The position numbers were made by a program, and so were the translations under genes. The notes below the pieces were generated by a model, which saw only the letters and a list, made by a program, of their open reading frames with translations, was not told where the DNA came from and made no database searches. From positions 139,834,645 to 139,898,644 of the forward strand of contig NC_079147.1 in assembly GCF_945859685.1 (NCBI RefSeq): DNA of 64,000 nt, in the 5' to 3' direction. Numbering within the stretch: position 1 is the stretch's first letter; every line of letters starts with the position of its first letter. Below, piece after piece: positions 52,560 through 63,208 of this stretch. The stretch comes from Eupeodes corollae. Taxonomy: Eukaryota > Arthropoda > Insecta > Diptera > Syrphidae.

Positions 52560-53275
52560 GTGTCGCAAAGGCCAGTGTCAGATTCAAATTCCTCTTGATC
52601 ACCCAGGACCTCTACAAAACGATGTTGAATGATTTTGGATTTGTTTTGGTACTTCGCAAAACATGAGCCACATTTTTCTTATGTTTAAATTGGATGGCAA
52701 GTAAGCTCTATGTGGTGCTTAATTGCGTCCATAGTGTTTCTTTTTGCACTTAAACGATTGGATATGATTCATTATGTTTTTCTTTATCTGCTCCGTTATA
52801 GGATTTATTCGTTTTCCACCTCGTGCTTCTTTGCGATTCAAATCGTTCTTCAACTTTAGGTTGGCAACCGCTAAAGTGACATTTTTTGTAATACCGAGCA
52901 CCGACAAAAAAGTTTTTTGACACACCGCGAAGCTTCCTGTAGAGCTAGGTATTTCGTAGCATATGGTTTGTTGCTTATGAGTTTGGCCAGTTCTAGTTCG
53001 CTTTACAGAAATGAAATTGGCTGAATTCCTCTTTTCAATTATTCAATTCAAAATTTCAATTCACAGTCTTGCAGCTTCAAAACATGGCAAGAGGAATCTT
53101 GGTTGTGACTGCAAGCTATATTAAATGGTTTTTGTCTTTCGCACCTTTTGTTTTCTCTTTCTATATTTTTTTTTCCAGCCGTCTATATTTGCCTTGCGCT
53201 TCCTTGTATTTTCCAAAGAACTGCGGGGTGAAGAGGAAAATTCTTCCAATATATCCATTTCTAAAAAATAAGTTG
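52560..53275 (-). pseudogene. DUF7869-like gene fragment, copy 3 (N-terminal part)
   Basis: Reading order on the minus strand: RKRKANIDGWKKKI near 53190 (the basic N-terminal motif), then GSFAVCQKTFLSVLGITKN (52930-52890), RKEARGGKRINPITEQIKKN and HIQSFKCKKKHYGR (52830-52720). These correspond to the part of copy 1 around VCKKMYISTTG and SHYCRK. An acidic stretch follows. Stops and frame changes occur. It is only the first third of the gene and lies upstream of the 724-aa ORF. Confidence 0.5.
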
Positions 53276-53299
53276 GATAAAATTTACTTTTTTAGGTAT

Positions 53300-55850
53300 T
53301 TTTAATTTATTAATTTTTAAAAAATAAAATAATTACCAGCGAATTCAGTTTAATGTGTCTTCATCTACACCCAAAACAGAAATGTTAAGCTGACAAAATC
53401 AAACGTCAAATTTTGATTACTTTTGTACTAAAAAGGCCTTTTTGGAAGGAAGTTTTTGCTAAGGCCATTTTGGAAAAGATATTTGGTGTCCAGTAGGCTG
53501 ATTTGGAAATAAACTGGTTTTTTGACACTGAATTACTATTACTGTTTAGGAAATAATTTTCGATTGCATAAGATGCGCGTTAAAAAGACCTAAAAAATGA
53601 TGTGCATATTATCTCATTTTCGGATTTTTTCCCGATAGCTTGTTTTGGAAATCAGCTCCTCAGTTAGTGTAGTAAAATGTACCCTTAATTAAAAAAAAAA
53701 AACTTTCTTTCATTCTGTTCACATTTTTCTAAATTTTTAGTTGATAATCGTAAAAACTAAAACATACCAAACAAACGCAACTTATTTTAATGAAATTAAC
53801 TCAGACCTAAATTTCAACTTTGATACCGAATCAAGAGTTAATCAGAACTGTTAATTTTATTTAAATTTTGTAAGTATACAGAAATGACTTATCGCCCCTC
53901 TGTTCTATGCAACAGCCCACCACTACGCTGCGGGGGTACTCACTTAAACCAAAAATCGTTTTTTCTTAGCTGATTTATTTTGTTTTTATTAATTTAGTAA
54001 TTATTCAATTTTCTTAAAATCGTTACAATGAAGTGTACAGGTTTGATGATAAATGATGAGGTTTGTTCATATTTAAACATTTATTAATAAATTAATTTAA
54101 TCCTCAAAACAGAAGTATAATTTATTTGCAATAGATCGATTTCAAAATGCTATAAAATAATATTATATTAATATTGAACGTTATAAAAACTAAAATATAA
54201 TATAACGAATAAAAAACACAGTCAATCAGTTGTTTTTAAATTTTACTGTTAAAATTAAAAATGTATTTATAAATTAATAAAACACACTTAATCATATAAA
54301 ACATGTATTATGACGAAACATTTCGTCTTGTAACTATAATTATATAGATAAGTTGAAACATTTTATAATACTGTAAAAAAAATTGGTAATATTATAACTG
54401 TACAAAATAATAAAGTTTAAAAAAAAAAAACAGTTTCGTTTAAAAATTTATATGAACATATTAACAACACTAAAACATTGAATCAAATATAAAGTAAAAT
54501 ACAAAATATTAATTTAAAAACAATATTGATACTAAGTATCATTTTAATTTATTTTTTTAATTTACTAATTTGTTTAGTTTTTTGGTTATTGATTTACATA
54601 TTTTTAAAACGATTTATTAAATGGATACAAATTTTTAAATATTAACTAATTATAGAAAAATAGGTTAAGACAAATTTTTATATTTTCTAAAATAAACATT
54701 TTGAAATGATTTGAATAAATGTGTTTCCTTTTGTTTATCATTATAATGTTTTCAGATGACCACAATGTGATGAAGGTAAGAATGAAATATGCGTAAGAAA
54801 GAGACAGAATCCGTATGAAATGTTAGATTTAACTTTAAGTTACAGAATTTATGGGCTTTTGGTATATTTATACGATATTATAAAAGGTATTTTTTGTTAA
54901 ACGCGTGTTTATTAATCTGGCAATGCTTTTTTCGTAGTTGGTCTTTTTGACAGTTCTCAATTGCAAATCGTGCAAAATTTATTACAAAATAATGGTTTAG
55001 TTCACGCGACGCACAGTGCGGTATTTTGGTCTAAAACCTGGCCATTTTTCAAATCAAATAGGTACCAAATGACTAAAAACTTATTTGGAAGGATAATTTT
55101 TCGTTTTTTAGTTACAGTAAGACTCACTTAAATGCCCATCCCGATTAGCCCAAAGAAAAAAATTATTAAAAATCAAAAAAAGACTGCGCCATAATTTTTT
55201 TAAAGTCTTATTTGATTCTTTGTTTTGTTTCTTGATTTAAGTTGTTTAATTAAAAAGTTTTTGAGAAATTAAATTTAAAAGTTGAAATTTAGAAAACAAA
55301 TTGTGTTCGGTTTTTAATTTATTTAAAAAAAAATTGTTTATCAAGGACATTTGTTTGGCAATATTCAATAACCTCTTATATTTGTAGTCAAATACATAAA
55401 ACCTTATTACGATAAATGTCATAGTTTATAAGAAGTTAGAAAAAAAACTGAAAGATACTTTTTCCTAGAAAATCCCTTTTTTAATTTTTTTATCTCCCAC
55501 TGTCCTTTTTAGAGTACAGCAAAATGCAGTTACTCTATGTGCATATAAAAGTAGGCTATGAAATAAAAATTATCTGTTTAAAGTTTTTTTCGGCTGTATT
55601 GAGTATTTTAAAATTTTTCGAAACAATTTGTTTTTATCGAAGTAGGCGTGTGTTGCATTGTCTTTTTGCGCAAAGCATTTTAAAATATTCTTAGTTTCGC
55701 TCCAACAAAAAAGTTTGTTTCTTCAAAAAGATCAGTTAAAAATTAGTCCCCACATAGTTTTGTATAAACATACGGAGGTAAACAAAGCTTAAGTTAGATG
55801 TACTTTAAAAAGGACAGTGCGTTCATGCATACACTCTTCTTTTAAGTATC
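53300..55850. other. AT-rich stretch without recognised genes
   Basis: Very AT-rich, with poly-A and poly-T runs. Short similar phrases (TTTTGGAAGGAAGTTTTT at 53440, TTATTTGGAAGGATAATTTT at 55080) hint at element ends but do not form a convincing inverted repeat. Sequence just before 55850 should include the piggyBac left end, which I could not locate. Confidence 0.45.
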
Positions 55851-55854
55851 CAAA

Positions 55855-56126
55855 ATGGATTTTAGATCCATTTCTCAAAAATATTTTATGGAAAACGTTT
55901 CCACAATCTCGAGTCCGCCCTGGAAGAAATTGATATTAATACGAAGATAGTAAACGCTGATATCGTCATGATTCCTCCACCGGTGGACTATGTTACGGAT
56001 GAAGAGGATATCGATGAAGATAACTTAAAGGCAATAGAGTTACCACAAGATGTTCCAGGTGAGGTTGAGATTTTTGTGGAATCTTATTTAGCTCAAGGCG
56101 ACGGTGAATTTGACAGCGAAGATGAT
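55855..56126 (+). pseudogene. piggyBac transposase, 5' part
   Basis: Starts MDFRSISQKYFMEN at 55855. After a frameshift near 55895 it continues RFHNLESALEEIDINTKIVN, VMIPPPVDYVTDEEDIDEDN and LPQDVPGEVEIFVESYL, a standard acidic piggyBac N terminus. It is interrupted at 56126 by Harbinger-2 and resumes in the same frame at 60495. It would be the excision and integration enzyme of a TTAA-targeting transposon. Confidence 0.85.
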
Positions 56127-56560
56127 AGGGCCTATTATGGATCACAACTCAACTTAGTTGAGTTGTAATCAAGACAACTCAATTTGAAGACAACTGCAAA
56201 AAAAAATCGTATTATGGGAGACAACTTTTTTCAGTTGAGTAGACCAAATAGATTGCCTACTTTTATGTGCTTGTTTTGTGTCAAAATCAGCTGTGTAAAG
56301 TAAAATACGTAGGAATTTCAAAATTTTGAATTCAGTGCAAAATTTTATAATAGTAAATAGAGAGTTCTATTGATTTGTTTCTTGGAAATTCGGAAGAAGA
56401 AAATCCCCTGAATGTTGCGCTGATGAAAAAAAAATATTCGAGATCACTCCAATCCATTGGAACTTCCAAACAAAAAGTATTTTTTATAAACAAATTCTTT
56501 GATGAGTGTTGATTTTAATGTGTTCGTTTTGTTTCAGATTTATAAGTTATTTTAGACTCA

Positions 56561-56625
56561 ACAAAGGATGTATCGATGGAACTCATGTTCGAATCATAGC
56601 ACCAAAAAATGGTGGTCTTGATGGT
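56561..56625 (+). pseudogene. Harbinger-2 transposase fragment
   Basis: The plus strand reads GCIDGTHVRIIAPKNGGLDG after an acceptor-like TTATTTTAG. The GCIDG(T/S)H(I/V) motif holds the first catalytic Asp of Harbinger transposases; compare GCIDGSHIKI in Harbinger-1. About 20 residues remain. Confidence 0.7.
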
Positions 56626-56639
56626 GGTCCAATGCTATT

Positions 56640-56785
56640 CAATTGAACAGCTATATTTTCCCATTCTTCGTCTTGGTTTCTTTTTGTGGAACCGAATTGT
56701 CCCTTGCCTCTGGCCAGCTCAGGTTTCTGCTGCAGAACCTCAATCAACCTCTCGAATTGGGCAGGTTTAGTTATTTTTAATCTAA
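56640..56785 (-). pseudogene. Harbinger-2 Myb/SANT-like fragment
   Basis: The minus strand reads KPAQFERLIEVLQQKPELAR, then GKGQFGSTKRNQDEEWENIA and VQLNSIGPP after a TTTTTTTAG acceptor. This is the MADF/SANT-like fold of the accessory gene. Upstream (56840) a MEKR start and GTAAGT donor are visible, but the phases do not join cleanly. Convergent with the transposase fragment, as in Harbinger-1. Confidence 0.6.
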
Positions 56786-57063
56786 AAAAATTATTTTCTT
56801 ACAGATGTTTATATTATTATTTGTAAAACTTACATCTTTTCTCCATTTTCTTGGTTTTCAATGAACTGTTGATGCCTACCGTTATTTTTTTGTACACACA
56901 AATGCACTACACAACTAGTAAATATCAGTTGCTGAATTTTGACAACAATCACAACTGAGAGACAACTCAACTGGCTTACATAATACCCCGAACATACTTA
57001 AAAAGTCAACCATTTTTTAGTTGTCTACTGGTTGACTTGTGACAGTCAACTAGTTGTGATCGG

Positions 57064-60000
57064 GGGGAGAGTACGATAACTTTGGCGCCGAGATATAATA
57101 ACGGTTTTTGGTAGAGGGGCTTAATACAAGCATTTTTTACTATGGGAGGGGGGGGTCTATCTCCCCCCGTTTAGGCGGTAGGGGCAATTTAAAAAAACAT
57201 GTACTTTAAATGGAAAAAAAATTATTAAAAAATAACGGTAATACTTACAATTAAGTATTATACCTTTTTTTAAAGCCAACACTTGTGTCTAGTAGCTTGT
57301 TTTTAAATCAAGTCAAAACTATGCATAGTTTGCGAAAAACACTGTTTTAAACTCAAAATTTGGTCAAAAAAAAGTTAAAAATATGGTTTAGAGTGTAATA
57401 TTTCGAAACTTTTAGATTATCTACAATTTTTTTTTTAGAATACATTGCCCTTATTTATTTTTTAACGAAAACTGAAAACTAGATGTTTCTATGTCTTCTA
57501 GTTTTTGAGAAAATTGAAAATTACCAAAACAAAATATTTCAATTAAATTACTTTTTTTATATCCAGTTTATTTAGATGCATATGAAATTTTGCATGCACT
57601 CACCGAACCTTTCACCCTCTCCACCTTGCACCCACCCTAACTCGCACCCACCCCAAATCCTATAGTGAGCCCAAGCAGGGGGGTTGCAGGGGGGCAGCAT
57701 GCCCCCCCTTAGGCATCTTACTGTTTGCATTAGAAATTTCGTATATACCTACATATGTGATTGTTGTTTTATTTTGGTTTTGGGGTTTTTAAAACTACTT
57801 TTTAAAGAGTTTTTTTGGTATTTACTTTCAGGATAATTGTTAAAGATTAGGTCATTTTGTGAGTCAAGTAAAGCAATTCATTTAGCATAACCCAGAATGC
57901 ACCACGAGGAGGTAGAATTGCATTGCATTCCGCGTCCCAGTCAGTTAGTTTTTAAGTAAGTCAGGAGTTATTGAAAAATAGTCACGTTAATTTTCAATGT
58001 GTTGAAGGTATGTAAGTCTCGTCAATGAATTCATCGTCCGTACTAGTGTCACTGTGGAGTTCGTTAAGTTCGTCATTGATGGTCAAGAGCCGTGGTTGTT
58101 TTGGCGGTAACACATCTTCTAGGTGTTCACTGCAAACGTCGGGAGGGTCGAAGTGCTTTAGTTGCAGACCTACACTTTCTTGTCCATTAACCAAACATGG
58201 GTATACTTTTTTCATATCTAGTAAGAATTCCATTATTTGGGATCCCAAATCGTCTTTATATTTTTTTTCAAGGCAATATTTTCTATAAAAGAAAAGTGCC
58301 ATATATTGATGGATGTGGAGTGTGGTTTTGCGGCATAAAATTGTTTTTTTCAGAAGTTTATTTTGATTTTCTAGATCGTTTATTGTGTTAGTCTTATCGG
58401 CTTTGTCGACATATTCGCCTTTGCTGTGGTTTGTTACGCCATGACTAGTAGAACTGGAGAATAATTTTTCAACACCTATGTATTGGCGTGCGCTGTCGGT
58501 ACAGATACGACTTGTATTGGGGTTAACATATTTATGAATATAAGGCCACAAATCTTCCCTACATTTGGAATTGACTTTAAAGAAACGTCCGACTTTATCT
58601 TCTTTGCAATATAGCCCCAACACTACAATTGTCATCTGTTCTGTGACACGGCCTTTGTGGTATTTTCTTTTCGTTAAAAATGTTTCATCGATTTGAACCG
58701 TTTTTTCTTCACCGCCAATATTAATATCAATATGGGAGGATATTATTTCGGCTATTTCCCGACAATAATTATAGTAATCTATGATGGTAGATTTACTTAA
58801 TTTATCTTTATTGTCGTGATTTCGCCAAGCGATTAATTGCTAATTTGAGAATTTACGAAAATATTTAAAACAAAATCCTTAAATTGTAGCTTAAGATTTA
58901 ATTAATTACCTGGAAAACCATGTTTACAGGCATTTTAATCACAAAAGAGATAATTATAGCAAGCACTTCATTTATCTCTAGCCGACATTGAGGGCCATGG
59001 AAAAATGTTCCTATTGATGGGTTGATTGTATTTCTACAAGTTTTGTCACCTTTTCTTTTTGAGCCCTTTTTTGAACATCGCCAAAACCAACCGAACTTTG
59101 ATCTTTTTGAATTTTCCACGGTCATTAAAATATCACAACACAGAGGTGGAGTAGACGTTTTGGAGGGAATTAACCCGATTTCTGCCAAAAACGCGAAACT
59201 TTTTTCGTTTGTTGATACCAAATCCCCAAACGAACAAAAAATCGAAAAATTATTTAATTTTGGGTGAAGAAGTGGATGTTTAGCCGCCATTTTTAAAAAG
59301 GGAATCCGACTTATTCAAACGTTAAATGGAGAATGGCTTTGGTAAACAATAACCTGCACCAAACTTGTTAAAAAAAACGGTTAAACATCAAATGCTTCCT
59401 CTTGTTATTTATGATCTAACTATATAGATACATACTTTTTACTATGGCTGCATTATATGTGTGTACATAGTTATATGCATATTTATGTATGACATAAACA
59501 TATGTGCATGTTAAGAAACTACGAGAATTTGCTTCCGTTGTGTTGTTGTAAAGGTAATGCAAATTTTTTTATAATGCAATACATTTTTATGCTCAAATAT
59601 ATTAAATGTTAAAGTTTTTGTCAAGTACCTAACGGTATATTTAGAAAAAAAGAGATTGAAATGGACATGACATATATGTACATATGTTTATGTATATAAT
59701 ATCAATTATTTTTTAATTCAGCTTATTTAAATGCAAAAAAAACTTTGAATGCACCTCATCTTGCACTCACCGAACCTTGCTCCCTCCTCACTTTGCACGC
59801 ACTCCAACTTGCACCCACCCCAAATCCTATAGTGAGCCCAAGCAGGGGGGTTGCTTACGGATCCCACTGTTGCATACAACCAAACTTGCACCTACCATTG
59901 TTACTATCAAAATAAGATTTTTGAAGCAAAAAAAAAGAATTAAATTAAAATAGTAGTTGTGGTTATTTTCAATTTTCTCAAAAACTAAAAGACATAAAAT

Positions 60001-60425
60001 CATCTAGTTTTCAGTTTTCGATCAAAAATAAATAAGGGCAATGTATTCTAAAAAAAAAAATTGTAGATAATCTAAAAGTTTTGAAATATTACACTCTAAA
60101 CCATATTTTTAACTTTTTTTTTACCAAATTTTGAGTTTAAAACAGTGTTTTTCGCAAACTATGCATAGTTTTGACTTGATTTAAAAACAAGCTACTAGAC
60201 ACAAGTGTTGGCTTTAAAAAAAGGTATAATACTTAATTGTAAGTATTACCGTTATTTTTTAATAATTTTTTTTCCATTTAAAGTACATGTTTTTTTAAAT
60301 TGCCCCTACCGCCTAAACGGGGGGAGATAGACCCCCCCCCCTCCCATAGTAAAAAATGCTTGTATTAAGCCCCTCTACCAAAAACCGTTATTATATCTCG
60401 GCGCCAAAGTTATCGTACTCGTGCC
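57064..60425 (-). mobile_element. Merlin DNA transposon with long inverted repeats
   Basis: GTGATCGG is duplicated at 57056-57063 and 60426-60433 (8 bp, as expected for Merlin). Inverted repeats of roughly 500 bp (57064-57560 and 59930-60425) begin GGGGAGAGTACGATAAC and GGCACGAGTACGATAAC. Inside the repeats a separate direct repeat of about 130 bp (57560-57690 and 59720-59855; CCTATAGTGAGCCCAAGCAG in both) flanks the transposase. 3362 bp in total. Confidence 0.88.
57994..59290 (-). CDS. Merlin (IS1016-type) transposase, two exons, open
   Basis: Exon 1, 59290-58910 (127 codons), and exon 2, 58839-57994, join in phase 0 across a 70-bp GT-AG intron to give 408 aa. N-terminal zinc-binding region: FGWFWRCSKKGSKRKGDKTC, then GTFFHGPQCRLEINEVLA. 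Core: KTVQIDETFLTKRKYHKGR (first Asp), SRICTDSARQYIGVEKL (second Asp), GVTNHSKGEYVDKADKTNTI. The residue expected to be the catalytic Glu (usual form TxTIE) reads TNTIN, so activity is uncertain unless a nearby Glu substitutes. C-terminal acidic tail of about 60 aa. No stops or frameshifts. Confidence 0.88.
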
Positions 60426-60494
60426 GTGATCGGTAATACCGATTGCCGGATTACAACTCAACTTTGTTCTTAGTTGTCTTACATAATAGGCCCC

Positions 60495-61938
60495 GATATT
60501 CCATTGTCTGAGCTTAGAAAGTCAATTGCTCCACCGTTATGGACAAAGTCAATTACGTCAACAGATAGAACAGATCCAACAACGAATTATTTGGCTAGAA
60601 TCCAAAGCTGCGCTTCTGATTTGGTTGGCCTCAACGAAGTTCAATTCTTTGAAAAACTGTTTGATGTCGAGGTAAGGCAACTTTCGTAAATCAAACAATG
60701 TTGTATGCAGGCCAAAAAAATAAATACGGGCTATCACTCTGAAGCAAGAGAATTCATGTACTGGAAACAAGCAGCTGATACACACGTACCTATTATTGCA
60801 AACAGTATGTCCAGGAACATATTTCAAGAAATAAAACGATTCATTCATTTTTCTGATAATAATACCCTTGACATGAACGATAAAATGGCAAAACTCCGTC
60901 CGCTTAGTAAACTTTTGTGCCAAAAGTTTCAAAAGTGGGGATATATGCATGATCATTTATCTATAGACGAATCAATGGTGAAGTATTTCGGCCGACATTC
61001 TTCTAAGCAATTTATAAGAGGAAAGCCTGTAAGATTTGGTTTCAAAAATTGGATGCTTTGCAACAAAGATGGCTACATGTATGAATTCGATACATATTGT
61101 GCAGCTAAAAACGTAAGGCCTTCATTGAAAGCCCTACCATAAGGGTCTAGAGTGGTTCTCGACCTTCTAAGGAATGTTGACTGCTCAAGTGACCATGTTA
61201 TTTATTTCGATAACTTTTTTTTACTAGTTATAGCCTAATGAAAATTTTAAAAGAAAAACAAATTAGAGCAACCGGAACAGCTCGGGATAATTGGTTAAAA
61301 AATGTCCTCTTCCTTCTAATAAAGAATTTCAAAAGCAGAAAAGGGGAACTTCTGACCACAAATTTGATAAGAGAAATGAATTGCTTTTTGTCAAATGGAA
61401 GGACAATAGCATCGTAACGATGGCCACGAACTACTAGATCGAACCTCTTGAAAATGTCAAACGGTGCAGCAAGGATGAGCAGAAGAAAGTCAATATTCCT
61501 CAGCCACTTCTTTTCAAAAACTACAACACGAACATGGGTGTTGTTGATCTGCATGACCAGTTCATCAACACTTACTCCATTGAAATAAGAGGCAAAAAGT
61601 GGTGGTGGAACCTATTCACAGCCATGATCTCGTCTACTAAGTCCAATGCCTGGAGGCTCCACAAGCTAGCAAACAGCTACAAAGGCGATTTACTAGAGTT
61701 CACGAGATCAATAACAAAACATTACCTCCGGTTTCATACTTTGAACCAAGGACAACCTAGACTCACTGTCAAGCGAAGCATTGTGCAGAGCCAAGGGTAC
61801 CACTTTCCCAAAAAACTTTCAAATCAACAAAGATGTCGCCAATGTTCTTTAAAATCGAAATGGTGCTGTGAAATGTGTAATGTAACACTATGTATTGGAA
61901 AAGGGTGTTTTAAAAGTTTTCATGTTAATGAAAATTAA
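60495..61938 (+). pseudogene. piggyBac transposase, catalytic core and C-terminal finger
   Basis: Continues IPLSELRKSIAPPLWTKS. An in-frame TAA at 60690 is followed by YWKQAADTHVPIIANSMSRN, HLSIDESMVKYFGRHSSKQF (first catalytic Asp) and KPVRFGFKNWMLCNKDGYM. Then in shifted frames come FDNFF (second Asp) and NMGVVDLHDQFINTYSIEIR (third Asp), followed by KKWWWNLFTAMISS. The Cys-rich C-terminal finger (CRQCSLKSKWCCEMC) ends at 61938. At least three frameshifts or stops. Terminal repeats were not located; 61939-62340 shows no gene. Confidence 0.88.
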
Positions 61939-62346
61939 TATGGTATGCATGTCTCATTGTTCTAAAAAAAGGACACCTCCATAACTGTTAAATACAATTT
62001 TGTTTGTATATTTTTTTTGAATATATCTTAACTTTTAGCTTAATAAACATAAAATACTATAAAAAACAAATATTTTTTATTTTAAATACCTTTGGGGGTT
62101 CAACTTTCATTCCCAAAGTGTATGTCCCAGTACACAATTAACCAAGTCTAAAATACTTGCGACCCTCTTAATCCAAAATACGAAGAATTCGAGATGTGGA
62201 TTGGATTATGAGTACAGGTCAATTATTAAATAAACAGATTAAACCATTTTTGTTTTTCCTTCCGCAACTTTTGTTTTATAGCAAGTAATAAAAAATGACC
62301 AAGATTAATTTAATTTTATAGTTTTTATTTTATTATTTATTCTTCA

Positions 62347-62908
62347 GATTTCATCATTAACATCTTCATCATTGGTATTTGCAATCCAAAATTCTAGAGC
62401 CTCCTGAGAAAACTATTGTTTTTTGTCTTGCTTGTCCTTAAACTACTGACGTCAATAAAAACCGTTTAACACATCCTCGTCCTGGAGAATTTTCGTAAAT
62501 AGTTTTCCCTTTATTGGCGAAAATGCTTATTTCTAGCTTCAGCAGCTTCTTCGCACAACTGGCCGATTGGCAACAATGCATGGGATATGACACTGGTAGA
62601 GTGGATTAAAATCTTATGCACTGTTGGATGACATAGGCTGCCATAGATACAAGTTTACGTAATATTTAGCAGTATCCATCGAATTTTTGAAGATCTATTT
62701 CATAACCAGAGGATATCACCTCTAATATAATTATGAATTTTTGAATCAATGATAAATCCACGCTTGTAATGGAAGCTGCTTCTTCTTGGCTATTAAAAAA
62801 TCTGCGAGGTGTTGCCGTCATTAGTGTTGCCAAACCCAGCCTTTGGAATGTCCACCAGCCCATTTTATAGTGGAACTCTTTTTGTATTTGTCTTTTGGCT
62901 GCTTGCAT
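62347..62908 (-). pseudogene. Transposase-like relic of an unnamed arthropod family
   Basis: The minus strand reads MGWWTFQRLGLATLMTATPR, RFFNSQEEAASITSVDLSLI, IILEVISSGYEIDLQKFDGY. Then in other frames come LLPIGQLCEEAAEARNKHF (about 62550) and a C terminus EFWIANTNDEDVNDEI. I have seen the RRFF and GQLxEEAxEARNK motifs in repeated insect and cnidarian proteins of unknown function. Frameshifts prevent expression. It differs from the 724-aa family. Confidence 0.45.
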
Positions 62909-63208
62909 TTTTTCCCGGTCACTTTTTTCTGTTACGCGACCCTTTTTCCGCTTTTAATTTGTACGACAATGCAGTAGAAATTCAAAAAACCCTAATCCTG
63001 GCATATAATATTGATAGCCCAAATCTGAAAGTATCTGGATTCTCCGGTTCTGTAGAATCCAAGCCGTTGAAGGTAGGTAGGAATGGCGATCTCAAGGCAA
63101 TCTAGCCTGAGATCCAATTAGCGCTGTAGTGCGCCGTTTTGATACCAAAAACTCGTTTGACCTTTGATTGAAATGTTAGATTTATAGAGAAGCTCCATAG
63201 CGATTATG
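62909..63208. other. LINE 3' untranslated region, probable
   Basis: Sequence between the LINE stop and the relic to the left. It is non-coding on the minus strand. A plus-strand 98-aa ORF (62809-63105) has no known motif and is probably chance. Confidence 0.35.

Larger units (their letters stand above)
56127..60494. mobile_element. PIF/Harbinger relic (Harbinger-2) nested in piggyBac
   Basis: Ends match as inverted repeats (A/G)GGGCCTATTATG at 56127 and 60482-60494, with GAT duplicated at 56124-56126 and 60495-60497. Removing one GAT restores the piggyBac frame exactly. Subterminal ACAACTCAA/TTGAGTTGT motifs occur on both sides. Inside are a transposase fragment and a Myb/SANT-like fragment. 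Most of its length is the Merlin insertion at 57064-60425. Confidence 0.82.

Noticed and set aside
53440..55110. Possible transposon with GGAAGGAAGTTTTT-type inverted ends
   Set aside because: The match is short and imperfect, without target duplication or coding content.
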